This document shows positions 8,701-17,487 of a stretch of DNA of 64,000 nucleotides, in pieces (within the stretch, counting starts at the first letter, position 1; every line of letters starts with the position of its first letter). The notes under the pieces are model-generated. The model did no database searches, was not told where the DNA came from, and saw only the letters and a list, made by a program, of their open reading frames with translations. Made by a program: the position numbers and the translations under genes. Location of the stretch: the NCBI RefSeq assembly GCF_050947875.1, contig NC_134573.1:68920315-68984314 (forward strand), read 5' to 3'. The stretch is from Dermacentor variabilis (lineage: Eukaryota; Arthropoda; Arachnida; Ixodida; Ixodidae).

Positions 8701-10482
8701 GTATCCGGGGTATCCAGGCAACGACAGCTTCTACCTACTCGGCCAGATAGCCGACGACGGCAAACCCAATCGCGGGGAGACAGGAAACGAAATCTTTGCT
8801 GCTTCGCTTTAAAATCTGCTAGTAGCAAAAGATGAGACTCCTTCGTACACTTTATACCGCATCTCTTTACGTGAATAGATGCCAACTGTATACTCACCGG
8901 TCGTCGAAACGGAAAGACCAGCGCGCCCTCCTCGTCATCCTGAGCACCGTACACGCCAGCGGCGGGCTTCTTCCGGGAACTCTCCTTCTTCCGGTGTCCC
9001 GTCAAGAGCCTCTTGCTGGCGCGACGCGCGGCGCTCTTTGCCCGGGCCGTTGTTATTACGAAGGTCGCGGCTTTCTTCCGGGCACCCCTTGTCACCGATT
9101 CGGCAAAGGTGACGCCGGGCACTCGGGTCGTTCGTCCTTCGAGCAGTCCTGCTTTGGTATATACCAGGCCGTTGCTGTCGTTCGCGGCAAGTCCGCGGCG
9201 CCACGACTTCCCCAGGGCGCCTTCGTCGACGTACTGCGTCACCAGGGGCTGCAGCATGACCCCGTCCGCTCGCACCGCGATAGCGATCACGAACAGCAAG
9301 AGCACGGCGGCGAGCGCCGTCAGTCCCGCCATGGGCACGCAGGAGGCCCAGGGAAACGGCGCGCCGAGAAGCGGGTACTTGGAACGTCGTTTCTCGGACT
9401 CGGCGATCTGCTGCCCATCGCTGGCCGCGTTCGACGCGGCCGTCATCTCGAGGCTGCTCGTTGAATTCACCGTGCTGCTCTCGTCGTCCGGTGCAGAGCG
9501 GGCGCTCCAGAAAGAGAACGAAGCACTGCTACGTCCCGAGGGACCTTCAAATCGAATCAATAGTTGCGTGGACATATGTTAGGTTAAGCGTACAGAGAAA
9601 TGCGAATAGGACGGTCCCGAAGTCTCAGATTGCACCAGAACACTCACGAACGGGGATTGGTGTAGAAGCTGCACAAGGCAGCCTAAAAAAAGTTATTTAC
9701 CGGACAAATAAAAACAGCCTAAGCAACTAGAGAATGTTATACAACACTGTACGGTATTACCGAATAAAACAACATTCGCACCACCCTATGCAAAACTATA
9801 GAACAATAGTAGTGCAAACTGCTAAGCAACCTCGAAGAAATGTTCGCAAAAAAAAATATTTGCTGTATGCTGGATTAGTTTGCAGGAAAATAATCTCTCA
9901 GGTAAAGTGCTTACTCAACAGTTTATATTCCTTTAAATTTTGAAGCCATCTATGCGTAATTAGTGCGCGGTATACAAAGTAAAAAGCTGTCGAATAATTT
10001 AGAATCTAGCGGGGCCATTATATGTCAGCAAATAAGTGTAATGAATGCGCAAGAAAGTTGCTTCGCGAGTACATTAGAGAGGATAAGTGCTAAATTTTTT
10101 CATTCAATATCCTTTACAGACAACCAGAAATGTATGAACTATTAGCGTACGAACCCTTCAGCGTTCCTATAGATGAGAGTGGGGCTTCCCGACGTCCTGC
10201 GGTTTCGTCCTGTAGCCAGGGATGTGGGTCGTCTACGCTGTCGCCGTATTGCCTGTCATTTTGCGCCGCAGTACTACCCGGCTCTGGTATCGCGACAGGC
10301 GGTTCCAGGCTTGCTGTCTGGGCGTGCCAGTACAGGGCTTGCGTGGGTATCCACTGACCTTGTTGGTTCCATGATCGCTCTCGTGCCTGACGTTGTTCCC
10401 CGTTGAGGAGCGATGGCATCGCGCAGAAACCTCCCTGGAATGCGGCGTCGTACAGAGGAGCAGACGGCTGGGCAGGGTCCAT
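5489..10482 (-). CDS. Multi-exon gene: type II membrane protein with tick-type Kunitz-like domain (3' end missing)
   Basis: Three minus-strand exons (10155-10482, 8898-9544, 5489-5748) join in one frame: 328 + 647 nt make exactly 325 codons, then 260 nt. The model starts at an ATG in good context (AACATGG, 10482) and gives 411 codons plus 2 nt before leaving the window's recognisable exons. Domain order: proline/glutamine-rich soluble N-terminus (about residues 1-176), one hydrophobic segment (about 177-200, AGLTALAAVLLLFVIAIAV), a Lys/Arg-rich linker (about 264-304), then a Kunitz-like cysteine domain (about 326-411). With no signal peptide and one internal hydrophobic span this looks like a signal anchor with the Kunitz domain outside the cell. 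Kunitz domains usually inhibit serine proteases or act on channels; the target here is unknown. The intron between exons 2 and 3 contains a truncated RTE LINE. Splice sites are my reading and untested. Confidence 0.6.
5749..6739. other. Intron sequence (between exons 2 and 3 of the Kunitz-type gene)
   Basis: Non-coding. A perfect octamer-type inversion and AT-rich blocks are present, but no element was recognised up to the start of the RTE LINE. Confidence 0.4.
6831..7280 (+). pseudogene. RTE reverse transcriptase, fingers/palm fragment
   Basis: 149 codons open, covering RT blocks 1-3 (IILIHKKGDAKDLKNYRPIS, GFRKGYSTIDHI). The block corresponding to FIDYENPFDSVET carries the first catalytic aspartate (normally F-x-D-Y-xx-AFD); the usual AFD here reads PFD, so the motif is altered. 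A stop follows at 7278, and the frame resumes after a gap at 7393. Confidence 0.75.
7393..8225 (+). pseudogene. RTE reverse transcriptase palm, thumb and C-terminal fragment
   Basis: First segment 7393-7596 has NLRFADDIALLSNSGDQLQ, i.e. the second catalytic motif intact. Second segment 7698-8225 covers the thumb and the basic C-terminus (VYNSCVLPVLTYRAEP, RRRGRRKVRWADAINKF). A frame break and a stop at 7594 separate the two, so no active protein can be made. Confidence 0.75.
8344..8375. repeat. Perfect 32-bp palindrome
   Basis: Every base from TACAGTGTACTAGAAT is mirrored with no spacer (centre between 8359 and 8360). Could form a cruciform, or be the core of a small foldback element together with the following GC-rich segment. 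Confidence 0.85.
8385..8513. mobile_element. Diverged relative of the 3542-3694 foldback element
   Basis: The reverse complement of the right part (AGTTTTAGTTGGGCGCCCGC ... TGCGTACGCAG ... GTGCGCATGCGCA) follows the same order of blocks as an arm of the 3542-3694 hairpin. The left arm is degraded. Non-coding. Confidence 0.4.
8898..9544 (-). CDS. Exon 2: transmembrane segment and basic linker
   Basis: The acceptor is TTTGAAG|GTCC (9545/9544), preceded by a pyrimidine-rich tract and a CTAAC branch-like motif. The donor is CCG|GTGAGT at 8897, a strong match. The exon encodes a Ser-rich region, an acidic then basic stretch (AESEKRRSKYPLL), the hydrophobic span AGLTALAAVLLLFVIAIAV, and downstream clusters such as ARKKAATF and RKKESSRKKP. 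An in-frame ATG at 9575 could be an alternative start if exon 1 is not used. The exon ends between codons, matching exon 3. Confidence 0.6.
9545..10154. other. Intron 1 of the Kunitz-type gene (minus strand)
   Basis: AT-rich compared with the exons on either side. No repeat or mobile element recognised. Confidence 0.4.
10155..10482 (-). CDS. Exon 1 of the Kunitz-type membrane protein gene
   Basis: The frame is open from 10668 to 10114, but the best start is the ATG at 10482 (AACATGG). The encoded stretch begins MDPAQPSAPLYDAAFQGG and is rich in Pro, Gln and Trp, with no hydrophobic segment. The proposed donor is G|GTTCGT at 10154, leaving one base of a split glycine codon, which matches the two bases at the start of exon 2. 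The donor is weak compared with consensus, so this junction is the least certain of the model. Confidence 0.5.
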
Positions 10483-10698
10483 GTTGTTGCTCCCGTGGCT
10501 TTTTCTTGAGGCAAGGCGACAAACAGCGGGTTTGCAGATGGCTTCGTTCTTTAGTGCGTGTCGCCAGTAGCTCAACAGTAATTCGCGGCGACGGCAGGGC
10601 GTACAGGAAACGAGCGCGCACAAGCCCCGGCTGCTACCTTTTCTTTGTCGGCACGAGCGGAGAAACATGCATGGCAGATCGATGGACGAGCGCTTCCG

Positions 10699-10708
10699 TG
10701 TATATAAT
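10699..10708 (-). promoter_or_regulatory. Candidate TATA box upstream of the Kunitz-type gene
   Basis: On the minus strand the sequence reads GATTATATACACGG about 220 bp upstream of the proposed ATG at 10482. The position would suit a transcript start near 10670 and a 5' leader of about 190 nt. Supported only by the motif and its position. Confidence 0.25.
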
Positions 10709-11094
10709 CATAAGGCTAGAATTCGTAGGCATGATGAAGCCCCAGGTAATGGCACAAACCCACTGAGGGGGATAGGCCACGAATCGGGTGGTAATATGAC
10801 TCAATACATAAAATGAAATAAATTGGTTAATAAATAAATAACTCGAAAAAAGAAAGGAAAACAAATAATCCACGATGTAAAATAAACTATGAATACATGA
10901 GATGAAGTATTGATCAATACTATGGTGCGCCTTGCGTTGATAGGAATGTTAAAAAAAAAAAAAGGATATACCTAAACTTGAGTAAGTTAAATTATGAATA
11001 GTAATAGTAAGATTTGAACTGTGAATTGGTGCTTTTACTTTTTGAATTTTCTAAACTGCAGTAGAAATAAATCAATTCCTCAAACTAAAAACTA
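10709..11094. other. Non-coding, AT-rich
   Basis: Upstream region of the Kunitz-type gene and 3' flank of the following LINE. Contains a poly-A run at about 10950-10963. No gene seen. Confidence 0.35.
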
Positions 11095-11889
11095 TTAACT
11101 AGGCATTCTTTTTGTGCCACATAGGAAATTATAAATGGCTAGGCAAACGTTCCTGTGACTATATCCCAAAACTGTTGCTCCAAGGGAGAGTATAACAGTG
11201 CTGCTTAAAGGTAATCCTAAATTTTGAAGTGGAATTTCTAGACATAGTTTTCGATGATTAGAAAACCGCCGGCATGATAATAAAAAATGATCTTTAGTTT
11301 CTGGTTCATTACAGAGGTAGCATAGAGGGGATACCGCCAGACCACATCTGTGCAAGTAAACATTAAGTGTTGGAATACGGCAACGCAGCCTAGTTAATGA
11401 AACTTCAAATTTCCGGTTAGGACACCATTGCCGGTTCCAAGAATAATTTAAGTGTAAAAAATCTGAAGATTTTGCTAATGACAGAGCTTTTTTGTCCTCG
11501 CTCAAAGAAAATTTCCGATATCTGGCTGCAGTAATGTGCGCAGTTGTCGGCAGCACAAATAGCACAGGACCTGCTAAAGAAGCTCTTGCTAAGGAATCGG
11601 CTTTTTCATTAATATGAATGTCTCGGTGGCCAGGGACCCATACTATATGCACTAAACTTAAGTGAGGTGGAGCTAATGAATAAAACGAGTTTCCGGTTGG
11701 CGACTTTGTAGACGCAGTAAGTGCGCTGCATACAGATAGAGAATCTGTGACGATAATAACTCTTGTAATATGAATGGGTAATTTCCGCAAGGCAAGAACT
11801 ATTGCCAGAAGTTCGGCATGAAAAACTGATGTGTAATCTGGTAGGCGAAGTGAAAAAGACCAATTGAGGGATGGTGAGTAGATACCCAC
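11095..11889 (-). pseudogene. LINE RNase H and C-terminal zinc-knuckle fragment
   Basis: 264 codons open. RNase H residues: E in HAELLAIVLAL, D in VTDSLSVCSAL, and H/D in WVPGHRDIHINEKADSLAR. The C-terminal CYLCNEPETKDHFLLSCRR is the usual C-x2-C-x7-H-x4-C knuckle. The first RNase H aspartate lies upstream, beyond a frame break. Confidence 0.85.
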
Positions 11890-12399
11890 ACCTGCCTTCT
11901 CTTCACGCGAAGAAGCATCGGTCGCAATACTTTTATTTTGAAACGGGCCAAATAATCTTGTAAACGGTCATTCAAATATGTTGTGGGCAGAAATTTCGCA
12001 TTGTGTGGAAAAATGTCTGCAAATTCAATTTTCAGTGACCCCGGAGACCTATGGAGCGGAATTATTTCTCTAAGGCGAACATTTAAAGGTGCTAATTGCG
12101 CTTGCACAAATAAAACTTGCGGGGTATGGAACCGTGACCACGTGGTCTCAAAAAGTGGACCTGGTTCACTAATAAATGCATATTATCCACGTCGTAGCGA
12201 AGAATCATAAGCTCTTAAGTAGGTTTGAACCGTAAGCATGCGGAATCGTGTGTGAAGAGTAGGTAGGCGCGCTTCCTGGTATAATACATTATTAGCAACG
12301 AATTTGGGAAGACCTAAACATAGTCGAAGAGCTTCTCTTTCTAACAGAACAAGGGGCCTTAATTTATATTTTGCACTTCCAGAGAACAAAACACAACCG

Positions 12400-12820
12400 T
12401 TTTCAAGATACTCTGAAATTTCTGGTAATTGACAAAAGTACGCGTCGGAGACTCCAGGGGAATAACAGGGCAGACAATGTCAAACCTAATGGGTAGATGG
12501 TCACTATTTGAAGCTGAGTCGACAGTAGACCAGGAAGTTACGGAAATTCCTGAACTGGCAAATGTTAGAATAATACCCTGAATAAAGGTAGCTGACTTCG
12601 TGTTTAAGCAACAAAAATTTTGATTAATTGCCCAGTCGGAGAATCGCTTGCCACATGAGTCCGTTTTGAAACCCCAAGATACATGATGCGAATTAAAGTC
12701 TCCGGCTATCACAATTTCTTTCCTACAAGAGTTGACAACGGTATCGAGGAAACGATTATCATGCACGCCTGTGGGAAAATATGTATTAACTAAGGAAAAT
12801 GGGGAACAACCAGGGTACAA
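12400..12820 (-). pseudogene. LINE endonuclease (APE-type) fragment
   Basis: Shows IVIAGDFNSHHVSWG, where the GDFN-x-H motif carries metal-binding/catalytic residues of apurinic-endonuclease-like domains, and NSDHLPI with the SDH motif near the domain end. The N-terminal part of the domain is missing at the 12840 boundary. Confidence 0.8.
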
Positions 12821-12840
12821 TGGGGAAAGACAAAATTGAG

Positions 12841-13511
12841 AGCCGCAAATCCTACGTCGACGTCACATCAGCTCCAGTTGCGCTAGCGATTCGAAACTCA
12901 TCTGCTGTTGCTATGTGGTGCCTAATCGTCAGTTACTCAGTAATTATATGCTGTATAGAAATTTTCGACGACATTTGAGGCGTAAATAATAGCAGTTTCA
13001 CTACAAGAAAGGGAGGTAGCACTAGGGATTCCTAGCAGACTTGTACGTAACGAATTATACGTACATAAAAACTAGTAATCCATTACACTTTTCACCAGTT
13101 CTGCAATTGATCCATTATTTCATTTACTCTGTAAGACTCACTTGAACACAATTACTCGTTTAATATGATTAGCAATTTTTTGTAATTTCAGCACTTTCAG
13201 CGGGCTATCTTTCATCCTGTCTTTCTGTCTGGTTGGGTCTCCAACCGTTTTCCCGCCAACCTGGGTAAAGGGGTAGTCTATGGTCTAATCTAATGGGTAC
13301 AGTATCGGGCTGAGGGAGCGGGGTTCGAAACCAACCGTCGGACCAACTTGGGACACTGAGTATATGTGCCAGTGGGTATGAGACGCTCTTCAATGAACGT
13401 GTTTGACGCCAACGTGTGTCTTTCGGTATGTTCCACGCTGTATGTCCGCTCCTCAATAAAAAAAATTAATTTAACCAAATGCAGGGCGTAATAGGTGAAC
13501 CCCCGACGTAT
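12841..13511. other. Non-coding stretch flanking the Gypsy element
   Basis: No recognised gene. Short minus-strand open frames (13205-13556) have no domain. This is the genomic flank next to the ATAT target duplication of the Gypsy element. Confidence 0.4.
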
Positions 13512-13515
13512 ATAT
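13512..13515. repeat. Gypsy target-site duplication, left copy (ATAT)
   Basis: ATAT precedes TGTCGCGGTAC (LTR end) here and follows ...ATACGCGTCA at 30138-30141. A 4-bp duplication is usual for Gypsy-type integrases, but ATAT is simple sequence, so some coincidence is possible. Confidence 0.55.
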
Positions 13516-13576
13516 TGTCGCGGTACAACGCGGACAGAAGACAGGGAGACGTTCAAGAATAGGACAACCTGTTCAA
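13516..13576 (-). repeat. 3' LTR of the Gypsy element, second part
   Basis: Aligns to about 29961-30021; ends ...TTGTACCGCGACA on the minus strand next to the ATAT duplication. Together with 19344-19458 it gives a 176-bp LTR. Confidence 0.8.
13565..13576. repeat. Target-site duplication of the LINE, left copy
   Basis: CAACCTGTTCAA, identical to 19332-19343. The same 12 bases are present once, uninterrupted, in the 5' LTR at about 30010-30021. Confidence 0.9.
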
Positions 13577-13689
13577 GAGAGAGAGAGAGATAGAGAGAGA
13601 GAAAGCTTTATTTGGTCCATTAAGGGTTTAGCGTTCGGTCTTCGTCTTCATAGCTGCAGACGCTTGACCTTCTTAGCAGGGTTGGGCCC

Positions 13690-14561
13690 CTAGTCCAGGG
13701 CTCCACTGAACCGCGCTGCTTCACTTGCGTGCTGCACCATTGCCCTTTGGGCGGCGAGCTCGCAGCTGGTGAGCCGGCTCTCCCACTGCTCCGCACTCGG
13801 GGTTTTGTGTTGGTGGAATGTGTAGTTACGTTTACACTCCCAGGTTATGTGGTAAAGCGTGGTGGTTGCCCCGCACCACGGGCATGTGTTCCTAAATTGT
13901 GTAGGATACATCTTGCTTAGTTAGATAAGTTAGAGAAGGTTCCAGTTTGCAGCCTCCGCCAACTAGCTGCTTCTTGCTGTGTTAAGGCTTTGTGTGGCGG
14001 GGAGTATGTAATTCTCTTGCCTCTGTGGTAGTTCAGTAACTCTGAATAGCCGATCTCCACGGTGAGGGGCTGTGCCAGGGCGTGTGGCCGCTCGACTCGG
14101 TACGTGATCTCGCGAGTCAAGCTGTCTGCCCTTTCATTTCCTTCTATCCCCGTGTGTGCCTGAATCCAGATTAGTTTGTGGGTTTCGGTGTGTCTGAGGT
14201 GTTCTGCCTTGCGGAGGATAGCTAAGGCAGCCCTGCAGATTCTACCCTTTGTGTAGTTCCTGCATGTCTCTTTTGAATCCGTTAAAATGATCATTGATTT
14301 GTCTTTTCGATAGCCCTCAGCCGCTGCCAGCGCAACAGTGACCTCCTCCGCTTCCACTATCCTGGCGCTACTTGTAGTTGCGCAGGTGATTAGCTTGCCT
14401 GCGTTGTCAACCACTACCGAAGCTGCCTTAATGTAATTTGTATGTCTATTCCATGGATACAGAGTTGCATCCGTGAAAACCGTGTTTTCTAGTTTGGCTA
14501 AACGCCTTTCCACATAATGTGCCCGCGCCTGCCTTTTGGCCGCGTGGAGATTTGGATCCAT
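13690..14561 (-). pseudogene. LINE ORF2 RNase H and C-terminal knuckle
   Basis: RNase H catalytic positions are visible: FTDATLYPW (D), RIVEAEEVTVALAAA (E), IILTDSKETCRNY (D), WIQAHTGIEGNERADSL (H and D). The frame stops at 13917 and continues in another frame with CPWCGATTTLYHITWECKRN (C-x2-C-x8-H-x4-C). Such an RNase H domain after RT marks I-superfamily elements. Confidence 0.85.
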
Positions 14562-14729
14562 GTTTTTCGGAATGGGATTGACCTGTAGGGTCTTACGGAT
14601 CTCGTCGGGTATATCGGCGGATCGATCGAGATGCCTCCTTGGGTCGCGACCTAACCTTTTCAGGAGCGCTCTTCCCGTAGCCGTGTCCCCGAGTCGGTGA
14701 AACTGTGCTCCAAGCTGTGCTTCTGCCAG

Positions 14730-16214
14730 TTAGGCGAAGATGTTGCTAATCCCTAGCTGTAGCAGCTTGTCGTTCGGTGTGTTTCTTGGTAGGTGGAGCG
14801 CCGTCTTGTAGGCCTTCCGCAGGATTGTCTCTGCTTGTTCCGTTTCGCTCTTGATCATGGGGTGGTATGGCAGCGAGTAGATTACCCTGTTGACTATGAG
14901 GCTTCTGACGAGCTTTAGCGTGTCGTCTTCTTTCATCCCATGCCTTCGGTGGGAGACTCTGGTTATCATTCTGCCTACCTGTTCAGCCGACTTGCTGAGC
15001 AGGCTGAGCGTGTGGCTGCATTTCCTGCTTGCTTGTAGCCACATTCCCAGGACTCTTATCATGTTCCTCTCCGGGATGTATTGCCCTTCCAGTTTCACCT
15101 CGAGTGGTGCGTCAGTGGGGTGCCTCCCTACCCTCAGTAGCTCAGACTTCTCTGTAGAGCAGGCTAGTCCTCTTTCCTTCTCGTATCTTTCTACGCAGCT
15201 TGCTACTTGTTGTAGCTTCTCCTGTTTCTCTCCCAGGGATCCATGGTTCACCCAGACCGTGATGTCGTCTGCGCACATCGCGTGCTGGATGCCCTGGATT
15301 CTGCTGAGTCTTTCTGCTAGGCCGATCATCGCCACATTAAAGAGTATGGGCGAGATGACTGAGCCTTGGGGTGTGCCTTTGCTTGGGGTGGTGAAGACAT
15401 CACTCCTCAACTCCCCTAGTCCCACTGTGGCCGTTCTGTTGGTCAGGAAGTCTTTGACATAGTCGTGGATTCTTCTCCCGCAGTTGGTGTAATTTAGCCC
15501 CTCCGTTATAGCGGCCTGGCTGACGTTGTCAAAAGCACCTTTTATATCAAGTGCCATGACTATGTTTTCCCCATTCTTGGGCATTGTCTCCAGGACCTCT
15601 TCTTTAAGTTGCAGAAGCACGTCCTGCGTCGAGAGGTTCGCCCTGAAGCCGAACATGGTGTCTGGGTAGAGCCTCTTGTTTTCTAGGTGTTGCTGGATGC
15701 GTTTCGTGACGATCCTCTCGTATAGTTTTCCCAGGCAAGAAGTGAGGGAGATTGGTCTGAGATTCTCGATCTGCAGCTTCTTGTCTGGTTTGGGAATCAT
15801 GACTACCACAGCATGCTTCCACTCGGCTGGTATCTTTCCTTCTTCCCAAAGCTTGTTGAAGTAGGCCGTCAACTGATCTACTGCCTCATCGCTTAGGTTC
15901 CTTATGAGAGAGTTTCTAATTCGATCTGCTCCTGCCGCTGTGTTTTTCGTGATGTCTCTCAATGCCGCGGTGACTTCCTCTCTGGTGATAGGCTTGTCCA
16001 TGTCTGAGTTTTCTTCTCCGAGATAATCTCCTTCATATCCCTTGGGTTCGTCAGTGCCGTAGCATTTGGTTCTGACTTCACCGAGGAGCTGCTCGTCTGT
16101 TCCCTGATATTGGTGCGCTAGCCTTTGAATTGCTTTGCCGCTTTCTGCTTTAGTCTTGGCAGGGTCCATTAAAGCCTTAAGAATACGCCATGTTTTAGCC
16201 GTGCTGTGTCCCAT
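14730..16214 (-). CDS. LINE ORF2 reverse transcriptase domain
   Basis: 494 codons open. RT blocks in order: NTAAGADRIRNSLIRNL, IPKPDKKLQIENLRPISLTS, LGKLYERIVTKRIQQHL, VMALDIKGAFDNVSQAA (first catalytic Asp in ALDIKGAFD), GTPQGSVISPILFNVAMIGL, and MCADDITVWV, in which the catalytic DD is preceded by CA rather than the usual YA/FA. The thumb region follows (HRRHGMKEDDTLKLVRSL). It lies directly after the endonuclease frame with a stop between them at 16214. Confidence 0.85.
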   Translation of the reverse strand: MGHSTAKTWRILKALMDPAKTKAESGKAIQRLAHQYQGTDEQLLGEVRTKCYGTDEPKGYEGDYLGEENSDMDKPITREEVTAALRDITKNTAAGADRIRNSLIRNLSDEAVDQLTAYFNKLWEEGKIPAEWKHAVVVMIPKPDKKLQIENLRPISLTSCLGKLYERIVTKRIQQHLENKRLYPDTMFGFRANLSTQDVLLQLKEEVLETMPKNGENIVMALDIKGAFDNVSQAAITEGLNYTNCGRRIHDYVKDFLTNRTATVGLGELRSDVFTTPSKGTPQGSVISPILFNVAMIGLAERLSRIQGIQHAMCADDITVWVNHGSLGEKQEKLQQVASCVERYEKERGLACSTEKSELLRVGRHPTDAPLEVKLEGQYIPERNMIRVLGMWLQASRKCSHTLSLLSKSAEQVGRMITRVSHRRHGMKEDDTLKLVRSLIVNRVIYSLPYHPMIKSETEQAETILRKAYKTALHLPRNTPNDKLLQLGISNIFA

Positions 16215-17205
16215 TCACAAGGTGCTGAACTGTTGCCACCCTTGCCTGGCTAGGTGTGTTGCGTACTCTTCTGCTTGGAGTGTTACCGCAGCTATTTTCT
16301 TCTGTAACTTCTTATTACATTTCTGCCTTTTCCACCTTCTGGTGGGACCGCGTCTTGCCTCCCATAGCTGGAGTAGCCGCTTGTCTACCTCTGGTGTTTC
16401 TTCGGTTTTATCTACCTCCTTGGTATACATTTCCTGTATTTGTTTAAGTTGTTGGCACCACTCCCCTATCGAGGTGATGTTGCCCTCCAGCTGCCGGCAG
16501 TGGTGTCTAAAGGCGTCCCAATCCGTGAGGCGAGCTGTGCCGATCTTCCTCTTGACATTTTCTGCTACGGTGCTTACTCTTATAATGTGATAGTCACTGC
16601 CAAGGTTTTCTAGCAGGTTCTCCCATACCACTTGCTTTGCTCCTTTGACGAAGGTTAGGTCGGGACACGTGTATGGGCTAACGCGGTTGCCCTGTCTAGT
16701 TGGTTGATTCTCATCCGTAAGGAGCTCGCATCTGATGCTCTCTGCAGCTACACAGATATTTCGCCCCTTCTTTTCGTCTTTGGGGTAGCCCCAGCTCGGA
16801 CTCTTAGCGTTAGAATCTCCCGCTATAATTAGGGTTTTCTGTCCGGCCAGCTTGCTCGCCCCGGCGAAGAGCTTAATGAAATCTGCTTTCTTCTGCCTTG
16901 GGGGGCTGTATAGGTTTACTATGAAGGTGCTCCTGGCTTTCCTTTTCTTCTTAGGTATAACCTCTGTTATTACATGTTCGATCTGTGTATCCTCAATCTC
17001 GTGATGGGCTATGGCTATAATTTTGTTGCTAACGAGGGTTGCGGTTCGTCCGCTCTCTTGGCACTTGTACCCTCGCAGCATGGGTGTGCAATTAGTTTCT
17101 TGAAACAATTATATCTGGTGGTGTGCCTTTGGTAGAAATGAATTGCTGCAGGAGTCCCTGCTTGCGCCTGAAAGCCCTGTAGTTTCATTGCCATATCTCT
17201 AACTG
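16215..17205 (-). pseudogene. LINE ORF2 endonuclease domain
   Basis: The frame starts near 17205 (IWQ, then a stop, NYRAFRRKQGLLQQF), shifts frame at about 17105 and is open from 17108 to 16215 (297 codons). APE-type features: IIAGDSNAKSPSWGYP (the GDxN motif, with Ser for Phe) and CPDLTFVKG ... LGSDYHII, where the usual SDH reads SDY, so a catalytic histidine appears lost. The TGA at the conserved Trp and the frameshift show this copy is dead. Confidence 0.85.
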
Positions 17206-17230
17206 GTTTTGTCCTGCCGAGGCGAGCGGA

Positions 17231-17487
17231 CGTGCGTTGCACGGGCTCCGCAAATTTCGAGCTTTTCGACCCTTTAAACCCCATAGGACCACCGAAATTT
17301 TGGCTGGAATCGACGTCGGAGCCAAAGAAGACCACGAGGATACCTCTTTCAAGGCGGTGGGTCCAATATTTTGGATTTTATCGGTATTTGAACTCTCCAC
17401 GCGGTTGGCCGCCCAGCTAAGCCTAACGCGAGTACGGGGCTCCGCGGCATCCCCGGCCTCGGCCCGTGGAGTGCGTAGCCCGGAACG
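17231..17487 (+). other. 5' leader of the inverted LINE segment (includes inversion joint)
   Basis: GC-rich non-coding sequence before the ORF1 start. The inversion joint with the minus-strand ORF2 part lies at about 17205-17240. LINE promoters are internal, but no specific motif is recognised here. Confidence 0.45.

Larger units (their letters stand above)
8250..8897. other. Intron sequence with palindromic repeats
   Basis: Contains the 32-bp palindrome at 8344-8375 and a MITE-like hairpin relative at 8385-8513 (both listed). The minus-strand frame that is open here is a read-through of exon 2 into the intron. Confidence 0.45.
11095..12840 (-). mobile_element. I-type LINE lacking its reverse transcriptase (internal deletion)
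   Basis: Minus-strand order is endonuclease (12820 down to about 12420), then directly a post-RT region (12389-11800), RNase H and a CCHC-like knuckle (11889-11095). The roughly 500-residue RT domain that should lie between is absent; the join is at about 12385-12420. Domain order endonuclease-RT-RNase H is that of the I superfamily. Frame breaks also occur near 12183 and 11890. Confidence 0.8.

Noticed and set aside
9461..9730. Plus-strand open frames across 8832-9582
   Set aside because: They lie opposite the well-supported minus-strand exon with its transmembrane segment and strong donor.
14890..15462. 190-codon plus-strand open frame
   Set aside because: Antisense shadow of the LINE reverse transcriptase.
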